In this document: piece after piece, positions 10,875 through 22,430 of the stretch
How the letters are laid out: every line of letters starts with the position of its first letter
How positions within the stretch are numbered: the first letter of the stretch is position 1
NCBI GenBank assembly: GCA_947568835.1
Contig: OX387612.1
Coordinates: 10,418,001-10,482,000, forward strand
Origin: Protonemura montana
Lineage: Eukaryota; Arthropoda; Insecta; Plecoptera; Nemouridae
Direction of reading: 5' to 3'
DNA length: 64,000 nt
Position numbers and translations under genes: made by a program
Notes under the pieces: generated by a model
The model's input: the letters and a program-made list of their open reading frames with translations, nothing else
What the model was told of the DNA's origin: nothing
Database searches by the model: none

Positions 10875-12107
10875 TCATCCCTTTTGACTGGTCGAAGCCA
10901 GCATCGATTCCCCAGGCTGCTGCTCCATTATAATCGTGTACGTAGCCACAGTACCGACAATGCTCAAAATCATTGTCAAATCCAGATTAAACAAACCACA
11001 GGCCGTAAACGTCATCTTGTTGTTCGAAATCTGCTCGCAAAAGCGCTGCAGTTCGTCCACTTCCGGTCGACTCGCATAGTCGACAAGAATACACCGTTGC
11101 AGGACGAACGCAGTCTGTTTAGCGCTTGCGCTGGCCGCATCGCAATAATAGGCAATTGTAAGTAACTCTAGAATAGAGAAAATAACCCAAAGAGCGCTGA
11201 CGGATCCGAACAACAAACCTAAGATCTGGCTGTCAACAGTTTCTTGACTTTTAGCAAATGACCGCAGTGAATCCAAGATGGCGTGCATGTAAGATATGGT
11301 GTTGACAAGTGTGCTAGTGATTTGAAACAAAATTTTAATTCCAAAATAACGGTTGAGGGTCTCGGCCACTTGGAACATGTGCAGGTGTGCTTTCCGCAAG
11401 GCTGTCGCTCGAGATAGTCTGTTGTTTTCGATATTTGACACGACGAACACATTTTCAATGTCGACGGTGTAGAGGTACGAGAGTTCTTCGTTTATCGCGT
11501 CATATCGCAAACGTACGGACATAACAAGATTGATGAAAAGCAATACCATGAATTCAGTTATTAGAAAAATAGCAAGGCGGACGAAGTTTAAGTAGTGGTA
11601 CGACGAGGTGCCGAGCTCTGTGAGGTAAAAGTCGATCGGCAAGATGATGAAACAGAAAACTCCCATAACTAGAAACTCGACTCGAACGTAACAACGTTCT
11701 ATCGCGTAGTTACAAAAGTTTCCGCAAGAAATCGCCGAGTCGACGGTTTCAAATTTGTCTTTCACTGTCGCCATAGTTTTTGCCGAATTTAAGCCGGCGT
11801 AAACTAGCGCTAATAGTGCGGCTAAGCCAGAGAAAAAGAACATGATTATGCGAGGGAGTAGCCATTTTTTGGTGATGTAATTAGCTAGGTAGTCTCTTGT
11901 TCCTACCAGCATAGACCAAGTGAAACCGAAGGCGATCAGAATTGTTACAATGAGAGTGTAAATTGATGCTGGCTTCGACTGCTTGAACTCGGGGAAAGAG
12001 TATGGCGATAGTCCTAAAACACGAGTGACATAATAAATGGGTAAAAATGATGTGGCAATATTTGATGCAATGTTTTTTTCTGCAAGAGTTTTGACTTTCG
12101 AAGACAT
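10875..12107 (-). CDS. Gustatory receptor, single exon
   Basis: This 410-residue multi-pass membrane protein of the insect chemoreceptor superfamily (7tm_7) is an odorant/tastant-gated cation channel subunit in sensory neurons. Hydrophobic segments include IYTLIVTILIAFGFTW, IIMFFFSGLAALLALVYAG, FLVMGVFCFIILPIDFYL, LAIFLITEFMVLLFINLVM and ILGLLFGSVSALWVIFSILE. The C-terminal block FTACGLFNLDLTMILSIVG then TYTIIMEQ matches the Gr signature (TYhhhhhQ) near the end of the last helix. The ATG at 12107 is the first in frame. Length is typical. There are no introns or stops, so it is either an intronless Gr or a recent intact copy. No ligand can be assigned. Confidence 0.9.
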   Translation of the reverse strand: MSSKVKTLAEKNIASNIATSFLPIYYVTRVLGLSPYSFPEFKQSKPASIYTLIVTILIAFGFTWSMLVGTRDYLANYITKKWLLPRIIMFFFSGLAALLALVYAGLNSAKTMATVKDKFETVDSAISCGNFCNYAIERCYVRVEFLVMGVFCFIILPIDFYLTELGTSSYHYLNFVRLAIFLITEFMVLLFINLVMSVRLRYDAINEELSYLYTVDIENVFVVSNIENNRLSRATALRKAHLHMFQVAETLNRYFGIKILFQITSTLVNTISYMHAILDSLRSFAKSQETVDSQILGLLFGSVSALWVIFSILELLTIAYYCDAASASAKQTAFVLQRCILVDYASRPEVDELQRFCEQISNNKMTFTACGLFNLDLTMILSIVGTVATYTIIMEQQPGESMLASTSQKG

Positions 12108-13060
12108 TGTTCACCACACTGGTAACACCTGCTTTTTCTTGTGCGTGCCTAGAGTCAATAGAATGGGATTATAAAAATATCAGTGCACCGTTTCTAGTAA
12201 AAGTTAATACCATTAACTAATTAGTTGATTAGTTAATTGGTATTAGTTAACAACGGTTCACACAGCAATCTTTAAAAAAAATCTCTTTTCTGATAATTTC
12301 ACTTTAAAATACTGTTACACGCGGCCCGTTAGTGAATGCGTTCTCTTCTGTTCTTTGCTCGATTTGTGGCTACAAGTCAAAGTCAAAACGAGAGTTCGAT
12401 GGAAATAAAATTAAAAAAAAATCAATTTCATTGATGGGTAGGTGGGCGTGACTAATTTGCTAATGACTGAAAGCTAATATTTGGTGGAAGCAATCGATGA
12501 TTAGTGAAAATTGGGTTAGAGTTTAGAAACTAGACACAACTTGATGGAAATTAGTTAGGTTACAGGTAATTTGTTTATTGGGCTGCCAGGTAATGTGTGT
12601 ACTTTCAAGTGCGCATTGGTAATCGCACGTTTACATTACTATCGATTTGCGTGGGCGATAATTTATGATCACACCGAAAGGTTATGATGGGGTGGCAACA
12701 TATAATTATTTAATATGGCAATTGGAGAGGTTTGAAGTCGGTTAGGTCATTCATTGATTAAAAAGCTTCGCAATTAGAGCGTGACAAGGCTACACATCCA
12801 TAGTAACGTTTTTGCTGTAACCTGTACTCAGGTGCACCATGTTCTGGCAATTGATCTTCTTTGTTCATCCAGTTGTAGTGGTCAATGTTTGCTTTTGAAA
12901 CATGCGAGATGATTTACTTGTTTGAAATTTGTTGTAGAATGTTTCTCCTATCGAGGGTAACCCCAGTGAGCTTGTATTTTAGCAAAGATTCCAGGTTTAC
13001 CTGATGGTAAGGGGTGGGATATAAAAGATGGCCGAGTTTTCTATTCAATTTACATTCCTG
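12108..13060. other. Upstream region of the gustatory receptor
   Basis: No gene is seen. A near-palindrome at about 12203-12250 (GTTAATACCATTAACTAAT against its inverse) lies roughly 100 bases upstream of the receptor start codon and could be promoter or 5' UTR structure. The rest is AT-rich spacer. Confidence 0.4.
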
Positions 13061-13189
13061 ATTATGCCAAGAGGATCGCATCTTCCATAGTGATTAGCTA
13101 TTTTGTATTGCTCAAGTAGAATAAGAGGTAAAATATCCTCAATATTCCCAAAAAAAAGTTAAATACAAGAATTCCAGCTTATTCCATAT

Positions 13190-13531
13190 AAGCTTATTCC
13201 TTCCCTTTATATACTAGAGACAATTTTATATGTTAGAGACAACCCGACCATGTTTCAAGAAAACAAAAATATTCACAATAAAAATACTAGAAAAAAAGAC
13301 GATATACGACAAAAAAAAAGCTTGTTAGAAATAGGGAGAAAGAATGTAACATTTATGGGACCAATTTTATACAATAAATTACCCCGCAAGATAAAGGAAA
13401 AAACAATTAGCATGGAAAGCTTTAAAGGAATGGTCAAAGATTTTTTAATTCAACATTCGTTTTACACTATCTTAGAATATACTAGTCTGAATGGTTGCGA
13501 TTGTAAATATTGTGTGAAAGAACAAAAATGA
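13190..13531 (+). pseudogene. LINE ORF2 C-terminal remnant
   Basis: A 93-residue open stretch from 13250 (upstream reading also in frame) shows the C-terminal tail of Jockey-type non-LTR reverse transcriptase proteins: NTRKK, then GPILYNKLPRKIKE, then FKGMVKDFLI and a final YTILEY. The polymerase core is absent, so this is a 5'-truncated retrotransposon copy. The AT-rich run and 'aaacaaacaaacaaac' after 13630 may be its 3' end. Confidence 0.65.
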
Positions 13532-13679
13532 TCAATGTACAAATTTTAATTAGCAATTGACAATTTCCAAAGCCTGTTTTTACTGTTTTATGTGACAACG
13601 ATCATGGCATGTAATCATTTTTTACAATGGAAAATAAACAATAAACAAACAAACAAACTTAACAATTGGGCCCTCATTG

Positions 13680-13945
13680 CCATTCAAGTATCTATTCTTT
13701 CCCTCCACCTATCGACTTGTCTCGATGGCTAGTTGAACAGGTCGATTCTACACCGGCAATACCCGGCCACCGAGTTCGAGTCGTGGCCGGTCCGTATTTT
13801 GTTCTTTACTTAATTATTATCGACAGTTTTCATCACGTGTTTTGTAATAAATTCTCTCTTACCCACCGGTCCACGTAGGTCGTTTGTATGGTCGTAGACT
13901 ACGATTGAAGGGGTCCGTGGTTCGAATCCCGGTTTCTTCGTTTTT
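13680..13945 (+). repeat. Left flank of the tRNA-like array, two tRNA-like modules
   Basis: Module 1 (about 13720-13796) has a D-arm-like GATGGCTAGTTGAACAGG and B box GAGTTCGAGTC. Module 2 (about 13869-13935) has B box GGTTCGAATCC. Both are inverted homologues of modules in the right arms at 16500-16740 and 19435-19675, where the flanking AT-rich sequence also matches in reverse complement. This shows the whole segment is an inverted arm rather than isolated tRNAs. Confidence 0.6.
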
Positions 13946-14708
13946 TGTTCCTTCATCTGGAACATATTTCTGTCGCAAGGATGGCGATAAAATAGTCCAA
14001 AGTATACTTTTGAAATTTATTTTTAATAAGTTATTTATAAAACATTTATACGATCAATTTCTCCCCAACGGCACGCTGGATGCTTGGCTCATTGGTAGCT
14101 TGCTGGCTTCGTGTCTCGTCATTAAATAATGATTCCGTGTTCAAAGCCTGGCAGATTTTTTTTTTTTTTTTTATGGGATGGCAATGAAGGGGTTTTCCAG
14201 ATATCTCGAGTAAAATAATGCTGGGGGTTTGTGTCAGGGTTGCAGTGGTTGGGTCAAACCAAGCCAGTGTGATGACGGCGTGATGGCGTGTGTGATGGCC
14301 AGACGGCCAGTCTGGCGGCGGCGGTTGTTTTCAACTACACGTTGTCATGTTGGAACAGCACCAAGACATTCATGAGTCGACCAGATGAAATATAAAATAT
14401 GCAAGATGAAATATCTGGGAGCAACCAACAGATTGCGCTGGGTGTCACGGTGCGACTTAACACGACTGCGTGTTCGGTGAAACTTTACAAATAAGAGTTA
14501 ATGGAGGCACCGTGATCGTGCATCAGGCTTTGACTGACGTCGCTACAGTTAGCCTTCAAAGTTTGCATTCATGGTAAATTGTTGCAAATGGTAAAAGCCC
14601 ATATTTTTTAGTTGTCGAGTGCTCCTGCACTGGGTGGGGGGCGAGAATAGATTCGCTAGATGGGGTTCAGATATTTTAACATACCTCCTAATACGAACAA
14701 AAAAATCG

Positions 14709-14790
14709 GTTGTGGCGGGAATCGATCTCGGACTTTGCTGCACTGCAAACGGGTACTTTAACCGCCCGACCACTAGAATACATAACCATT
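14709..14790 (-). pseudogene. tRNA-like module, copy A
   Basis: Read on the minus strand, GGTTATG near 14787 can pair with CACAACC near 14709 in six of seven positions, like an acceptor stem. The B box is CCGAGATCGATTCCC here, against CCGAGTTCGATTCCC in copy B (17640-17721), so copy A has lost the invariant TTC. A poly-T stretch follows. No standard anticodon arm was confirmed. Confidence 0.5.
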
Positions 14791-14929
14791 TTCTGATTTT
14801 TGTTGTAAATATAAATAGCTAATTAATGAAGATGAGAAGCATGGTGGTAAATAGGAGAGATATTGGTTACCTCGGACGAGAACTATATCATTAGCAATTT
14901 AGTTGATATTTTTACCGTACTTCTAACCC

Positions 14930-15008
14930 ATAGAGCGTAGCTCTTTGGTAAGCGCTGTGGATCGTATCACGGAGGTTGAGCGTTCGATTCCCGGCGTAGC
15001 GGCTTTTT
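14930..15008 (+). pseudogene. tRNA-like module with Pol III-type terminator
   Basis: D-arm-like GTAGCTCTTTGGTAAGC and B box GCGTTCGATTCCC have a spacing suited to a tRNA-type Pol III promoter, and TTTTT follows at 15003-15007. The same module is identical in copy B at about 17861-17939. The acceptor stem was not fully resolved, so it may be a tRNA-derived repeat rather than a working tRNA. Confidence 0.5.
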
Positions 15009-15214
15009 GGTTTCTTTCAAACCATCAAACGAGATAATACTTGACAAAATATTGAAAATTATTATAAGTCCAAAGTGTAGTACCTATTTCTGCCAACAGG
15101 TCGCTCTGATGCTAGTTTTGTACTTAACTCTAATTCCCATTCCTATATACTTGATGCTAGACGTAGGTGCTGCACACGGGGTATAGGTGGGGTTTGGGGT
15201 CGTGGGAACGGCCC

Positions 15215-15269
15215 GCAAAACTGGCGGGCGCGACTGGCGCGAAGCGCCAGGAGCGCCCGGCAGTTTTGC
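15215..15269. other. GC-rich long hairpin, copy A
   Basis: The arms GCAAAACTG, GGGCGC and CTGGCGC pair perfectly with GCGCCAG, GCGCCC and CAGTTTTGC. Two symmetric 2-nt internal loops (GC/GG and GA/GA) and a GAA loop give a 22-bp stem. It is strikingly GC-rich in AT-rich surroundings and identical in copy B at 18146-18200. It could be an RNA structure or a transposition signal. Confidence 0.8.
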
Positions 15270-16870
15270 TACTGTCTAAACTATACGCTCAAAAAAAAAA
15301 AAGATTAAGTGTGTTTCGGCGTCGTGGAATGAACGCGATTCGAACCCAGTATCTCATCAATCATTAGACCAGATGATCAATGATATCGATGGCTTTAACC
15401 GCACGACCAAGTTGCCATGTACTTCCTGCTGCATTTTTGAAATATATAAGTCTCCTGACTCCAGCTACCATGGGTAAATATAGTATTCCAACAGTCAAAG
15501 AATTCTTCCTGCGAGTGGGTTCGATCCAGGGAGAAAATATCTATGATGATACCAAAGCAGCGACTATACCATTGCGCCACGCAGCTGGCCATACGTTGAG
15601 AAGAAAGATAACCCCATTTCAATTTCATGTTTGTACACCCGGCTTAGGGGTAGGTATAGGACATCTGCAACTATTTCCGATCGTGTAGGAATCGCATTGC
15701 CGTTTGCATTGCCGTTTGAATTTATTAATTTCAATTATGAAAATTCACAGACTAGTCTTATCGACTTCGCAAGCAAAAGTTAGACCCGGAAACCACACCA
15801 AGCAATGCAGAGATACTCGACAACTCACAAATATGGGCTTTCACCATTTGCAACAAGCTCACGCGTGTATGCAAGTCTTAACGCTGACTAGAGGAACGCC
15901 AGTCAAAGCCAGATGCACTATCACGGTGCCCCTATTTACTCTTATTTGTCAAGTTTCACCGAACACGCAGCCGTGTTAAGACGAATTGTGACCCCCAGCG
16001 CAATCTGTTGGATACCAAATGTACTCGATCAATGAATGCTGGATTTCGGTCGGTAACCCAGATGTTGATACGCCTAATGTTAACATGAATATAATAGTAT
16101 CATTCCTTGTTTGGGATTCGATCGTGGACCCTTTAGAACATCGACCTTTGTTCGTCGGTCGTGTCGTCATCACACTGGCTTGGTTTGACCCGAGCACTGC
16201 AACCACGAAACAGATAACCCAGTTTTTACTCAAACTCACAGGAAACCCTTCGTTCCACGTAAAAAATATATATCTTCCAGGTTTTGAACTCGGGTCATGC
16301 CAATACACGAAGCCAGCATGCTACCAATAAGCCAAGCAGGCAACATGCAATTGAAGAGGTATAGATTGTATATATAGGTATTATGTAAAAAGCTTAGTAA
16401 ACAAATTTCAAAATTATACTCACGACTATTTTACCATAATTCCTTCAATAGAATCATTCAATAGATGTTCCAGATGAAGTGCTTATGGTAACAAAAGCTG
16501 GAGGTGCTGGGAATCGAACCACAGATCTCTTCCACCGAAGTCTACGACCATACAATAGATCTACGTGGACTGGTGAATGAAGGAGGATTTATTACTGAAC
16601 AATTGATGAAAATTATCGATAATTATTAATTCAAGAACAAAATAAGGACAGGCCATGGTTCGAACTCAGTTCGGTCGGGTGTTATCGAAGAAGAGACGAT
16701 CTATCCAACCAGCTATGGAGACAAGGCGACAGATCGAGGGAATGAACAGATACTTGAATAGTAAATAAGTGCCTCATCGTAAGTCATATGTACAAGTAAT
16801 AAGCTCTGGAGTTCTTGTATTGAAAAATTTAGCTGGAATTAGCTGAAAGTATTCTCTTAACACCGATAAT

Positions 16871-19803
16871 ATGTCTTTTGTTACTTCATCTGGAACATAT
16901 TTCTGTTGCAAGGATGGTGATAAAATAGTCCGAAGTATTCTTTTTAAATTAATTTTTAATAAGTTCTTTATAAAACATATATACGATCAATACCTCCCTG
17001 ACTGCACGCTGGATGCTTGGCTCATTGGTAGCTTGCTGGCTTCGTGTCTTGTCATTGACTGATTATTCCGTGTTCAAAGCATGGCAGATTTTTTTTTTTT
17101 TTTATGGGATGGCAGTGAGGGGGGTTTTCAGATATCTCGAGTAAAATAATGCTGGGGGTCTGTGTCAGGGTTGCAGTAGTTGGGTAAAACCAAGCCAGTG
17201 TGATGACGGCGTGATGGCGTGTGTGATGGCCAGACGGCCAGTCTGGCGGCGGCGGTTGTTTTCAACTACACGTTGTCATGTTGGAACAGCACCAAGACAT
17301 TCATGAGTCGACCAGATGAAATATAAAATATGCAAGATGAAATATCTGGGAGCAACTAACAGATTGCGCTGGGTGTCACGGTGCGACTTAACACGACTGC
17401 GTGTTCGGAGAAACTTTACAAATAAGAGTTAATGGAGGCACCGTGATCGTGCATCAGGCTTTGACTGACGTCGCTACAGTTAGCCTTCAAAGTTTGCATT
17501 CATGGTAAATTGTTGCAAATGGTAAAAGCCCATATTTTTTAGTTGTCGAGTGCTCCTGCACTGGGTGGGGGGCGAGAATAGATTCGCTAGATGGGGTTCA
17601 GATATTTTAACATACCTCCTAATACGAACAAAAAAATCGGTTGTGGCGGGAATCGAACTCGGACTTTGCTGCACTGCAAACGGGTACTTTAACCGCCCGA
17701 CCACTAGAATACATAACCATTTTCTGATTTTTGTTGTAAATATAAATAGCTAATTAATGAAGATGAGAAGCATGGTGGTAAATAGGAGACATATTGGTTA
17801 CCTCGGACGAGAACTATATCATTAGCAATTTAGTTGATATTTTTACCATACTTCTAACCCATAGAGCGTAGCTCTTTGGTAAGCGCTGTGGATCGTATCA
17901 CGGAGGTTGAGCGTTCGATTCCCGGCGTAGCGGCTTTTTGGTTTCTTTCAAACCATCAAACGAGATAATACTTGACAAAATATTGAAAATTATTTTAAGT
18001 CCAAAGTGTAGTACCTATTTCTGCCAACAGGTCGCTCTGATGCTAGTTTTGTACTTAACTCTAATTCCCATTCCTATATACTTGATGCTAGACGTAGGTG
18101 CTGCACACGGGGTATAGGTGGGGTTTGGGGTCGTGGGAACGGCCCGCAAAACTGGCGGGCGCGACTGGCGCGAAGCGCCAGGAGCGCCCGGCAGTTTTGC
18201 TACTGTCTAAACTATACGCTCAAAAAAAAAAAAGATTAAGTGTGTTTCGGCGTCGTGGAATGAACGCGATTCGAACACAGTATCTCATCAATCATTAGAC
18301 CAGATGATCAATGATATCGATGGCTTTAACCGCACGACCAAGTTGCCATGTACTTCCTGCTGCATTTTTGAAATATATAAGTCTCCTGACTCCAGCTACC
18401 ATGGGTAAATATAGTATTCCAACAGTCAAAGAATTCTTCCTGCGAGTGGGTTCGATCCAGGGAGAAAATATCTATGATGATACCAAAGCAGCGACTATAC
18501 CATTGCGCCACGCAGCTGGCCATACGTTGAGAAGAAAGATAACCCCATTTCAATTTCATGTTTGTACACCCGGCTTAGGGGTAGGTATAGGACATCTGCA
18601 ACTATTTCCGATCGTGTAGGAATCGCATTGCCGTTTGCATTGCCGTTTGAATTTATTATTTTCAATTATGAAAATTCACAGACTAGTCTTATCGACTTCG
18701 CAAGCAAAAGTTAGACCCGGAAACCACACCAAGCAATGCAGAGATACTCGACAACTCACAAATATGGGCTTTCACCATTTGCAACAAGCTCACGCGTGTA
18801 CGCAAGTCTTAACGCTGACTAGAGGAACTCCAGTCAAAGCCAGATGCACTATCACGGTGCCCCCATTTACTCTTATTTGTAAAGTTTCACCGAACACGCA
18901 GCCGTGTTAAGACGAATTGTGACCCCCAGCGCAACCTGTTGGATACCAAATATACTCGATCAATGAATGCTGGATTTCGGTCGGTAACCCAGATGTTGAT
19001 ACGCCTGATGTTAACAAGAATATAATAGTATCATTCCTTGTTTGGGATTTGATCGTGGACCCTTTAGAACATCGACCTTTGCTCGTCGGTCGTGTCGTCA
19101 TCACACTGGCTTGGTTTGACCCGAGCACTGCAACCACGAAACAGATAACCCAGTGTTTACTCAAACTCACAGGAAACCCTTCGTTCCACGTAAAATATAT
19201 ATATCTTCCAGGTTTTGAACTCGGGTCATGCCAATACACGAAGCCAGCATGCTACCAATAAGCCAAGCAGGCAACATGCAATTGATGAGGTATAGATTGT
19301 ATATATAGGTATTATGTAAATAACTTCGGAAAAAAATTTTCAAAAGTATACTCAGGACTATTTTATCATCATTCCTTCAATAAAATCATTCAATAGATGT
19401 TCCAGATGAAGTGCTTTGGGTAAAAAAAGTTGGAGGAGCCGGAAATCGAACCACAGATCTCTACCACCGAAGTCTACGACCATACAATAGATCTACGTGG
19501 ACTGGTGAATGAAGGAGGATTTATTACTGAACAATTGATGAAAATTATCGATAATTATTAATTCAAGAACAAAAGAAGAACCGTCCTGGGTTCGAACTCA
19601 GTACGGTCGGGTATCATCGAAGGAGAGACGATCTATCCAACCAGCCATGGAGACAAGGCGACAGATCGAGGGAAAGAACAGATACTTGAATAGTAAATAA
19701 GTGCCTCATCGTAAATTTTATGTACAAGTAATAAGCTCTGGAGTTCTTGTATTGAAAAATTTAGCTGGAATTAGCTGAAAGTATTCTCTTTACAACGATA
19801 ATA
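16871..19803. repeat. 2.93-kb tRNA-like unit, copy B
   Basis: This is a direct tandem copy of 13941-16870 with scattered substitutions and small indels, by eye well over 95 percent identical. The junction is sharp: 'aacgataatat' / 'accgataatat' ends both copies. Module positions equal those in copy A plus about 2931. The copy B module at 17640-17721 keeps a canonical B box lost in copy A, while the one near 18249-18346 has cgaacacag instead of cgaacccag. The two copies are therefore decaying independently. Confidence 0.85.
18146..18200. other. GC-rich long hairpin, copy B
   Basis: The sequence is identical to the hairpin at 15215-15269, including both internal loops. It sits in the centre of the second 2.93-kb unit. 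Confidence 0.8.
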
Positions 19804-20560
19804 TCTGTCAGCTATTTTAAGCACACGGGAATTGTTTACATTTGACTTACCTTTTCCCGAGAAGCTGGAAACTGCGCGACCGGGCTTCGAACCTGCGACC
19901 CACTCTTCCTGGCACTGGGAGATCTGGGAGAGACTGGGAGATCGAGGAGACGCATGATCGTAGACCCTTTAACCTTAGAGAAAAGGATGGGTGCCACGTT
20001 GATCGGACAGCTTCACCTCTCGACCACGAAAGAGACAATGTTATACAAATCTACACAAAGGTGACAAATGCCAGAATAATATTTAATTCCCTAAATCGGG
20101 GCGCCAAATCCTAATTAGAAACATAGAATATATTTTTTTATTGAAGTTTAATCATGGCACCTTGACCTTTTCTCTTGAAGAAAAACTGCCGTCCTAAATA
20201 ATCATACTCCAAAAATGCTTTAAATTTGTACTTCACCGATATCTCCGGATTGGTCGACTCATCTGAGTCTAGGCCTTTACATCTTACGACCACATGTAGT
20301 TCAAACCACCGCCGCAGCCGCCAGAAGTAAAGCACATTTTTGCACTTTATCTCAATGGTTCTGAAATTTTGACGGTTTTGACTCAAGCACCACAACTTTG
20401 ACACTGGCCACCGCCACCTTCAATCGTGTATCCGAAAAAATATTAAAAAGTACATTAAAAAAACGGCTGCTTTGTCCGGGACTGAACTCGATCCCGTAGG
20501 ATCCGTCTTATTCAGACGCGATAACAATACCTTTGGACCAATCTGCCATATGAAGTTCGA
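19804..20560 (-). repeat. Right flank of the array, two further tRNA-like modules
   Basis: One module near 19870-20035 (minus) has B box CGCAGGTTCGAAGCCC with an over-long middle. Another at 20463-20552 (minus) has GGTCCAAAGG, an anticodon-arm-like CGTCTGAATAAGACG and GGGATCGAGTTCAGTCCC. Between them is an unrecognised AT-rich stretch with an 88-codon open frame at 20138-20404 that matches nothing I know. Confidence 0.5.
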
Positions 20561-22430
20561 GTGGTTTTGTTTAGATAAATACACAAATTCTGTAAAAGAA
20601 TTAAGTAGTTAAAAAATCTTTCAGAAAATCTTTCAGCTTATTTTTTCGCCATCCTATCAAGTACAAGAATTTTTACAAGAAATCACCTGAAAGGATTTTC
20701 TGCAACGAAACTTTCTGGATTTGTTTTCTCAAAAACTTATAAAGTGACAAATAGAAAAGTTTTCACCAGGCAAGATTCATACAAGAAAAACTTTTCCTGA
20801 AAGTTTCAACTAGTTATTAGAACATTCATTCATGAACATGAACATGAACTTCTAAACTCACAGTTGTGAGCAATAGGTAATCTTGCTTTTTTTGACGCTT
20901 GGATGAACGGTGGATTTTTTTACTCGTGAAACTCTCCAACAAATAAATTATGCGACAATCAATTAACATCTACAGGAAACTTATGCTAAAAATTTGGATC
21001 GTTTTTGAAGACAAAGATTTTTGTTAGTCGTTTCAAAAAAAATATATGTAGAAAGTGTATCCAACAATCTATTGGGGTTTTTCCAAAAATTTTAAACAGT
21101 TGTCCACTAAGTTCTCAATGTTCTTTAGTAAAAAAAAGCTAACTTTTACAAATATTTGACTTTCATTTCTTTGCTGGAAACGAAATTTTCATAGAAGATA
21201 ACCTAACCTAACCCCCTGTTCGAACCTGCGATGGAAACTTACCAAGTTTTTCTTCTAAGAATCCCTCGTCTTGCTCGACTCCCAACGCCTGGTCTGTAAA
21301 CATGACGTAAGCGCGCACGTGTACGATGGGTGGCCTACCCATCAGGATTCTCTGCTAGATGTGATTTATTTATATCTTGAACTTACCTTTTGCTTATTCT
21401 AAACAGTCGTCTGCAGTTCCAAAACAAGCTTGAAGTGACATTTCTGAGGCCAGGAAAAAGTCTTCCTTTGCCACCAAACAACATGCCAAACAAAATCTAG
21501 AAAAAAATGTATGTTCATTGCCATTTTAAATGTTAGAATTTTATTTTAAATTTCATCTATTAGCAAATACATAGGTACATGTAACCTGCATTAAGGAGTA
21601 AGAAAAAAATGAGAATTATTATATATTAATATATAACTTGACACAGAACCAAAACCTAATTTATAATATTATAATAATGTAAATGAACACACCCTTTAGT
21701 AGCACTACTTTAATCACATTTCTCTCCAACAATCAAGAAAACCAACTATTGCTATATCAATGGCCAACGGAACAAACTGGAGGGCCGCGCAGGTTTACCC
21801 ATATCTGTCATTTATTTGTTGGGTTTTGAGGAACTTATATTTAGGTAAATATATTTTCAACCACCACATACTACTTGGTGTCAGGAACCCAGGACTTAAC
21901 TAGAACCAGCTAGAAATGCCCTTACAATCTAGAAATTGGATGTAAATGACTAAATTCATGGCCTAAAAAAACCGTTGACGTAAAAAAATACTTACAAAAA
22001 TCCTCTCCAACTTCCTGAATTGAAAATTTTGCTAAAAAAAAAAAATCCCCTTGTAAACGGTTTTTGTTAATAAATCACAAAGAACATAAATTCTATGTTT
22101 GAGCTTTCTTATAGCTTAGGATTAAAATTTACCACTGTGTCATTAACACACTGTGTCACCAGAGAGAAATATAATTACAAATGAAAAGATCGATCGGTGG
22201 CCAATTTCATTCAAATTGAACACAATCTACCAGTTTTAGCCCTGCCAATTAATCCCGTTGCTGGACATACACTTCTTCCACAGTCACTCTAACAAATGAC
22301 GCCCACCCAACTAAAATCTACGAAATCCAAACCGCACCCTAATGAGCATTGAAACAAATATCGAATCGATGGGCAAGGGACAAGAATTGAAGCGAAATGG
22401 GATCATCTAAGGTTTCCATCGCTCTGGGCG
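20561..22430. other. Non-coding spacer downstream of Cisd2
   Basis: This is AT-rich sequence with no convincing exon. A weak tRNA-like string (minus, GCAGGTTCGAACAGG) sits near 21220. A short inverted-repeat pair may lie around 20640-20840. Nothing else is recognised. Confidence 0.4.

Larger units (their letters stand above)
13941..16870. repeat. 2.93-kb tRNA-like unit, copy A
   Basis: This is copy A of a directly repeated unit; copy B starts at 16871, offset 2931-2933. It holds about ten tRNA-like modules. Plus-strand modules lie near 14080-14150 (A-box-like TGGCTCATTGGTAGC, then a T16 run) and 14930-15002 (B box GCGTTCGATTCCC, then TTTTT). Minus-strand modules lie near 14709-14779, 15318-15415, 15509-15598, 16105-16172, 16274-16341, 16500-16575 and 16645-16730. 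A diverged one lies near 14195-14335. The segment 13941-14640 is homologous to the reverse complement of 15800-16490. The centre holds a GC-rich hairpin at 15215-15269. Short open frames here are not conserved coding. Confidence 0.75.

Noticed and set aside
15380..15688. 102-codon frame repeated at 18311
   Set aside because: It is identical only because of the 2.93-kb duplication. It overlaps two antisense tRNA-like modules and has no protein-like motifs.
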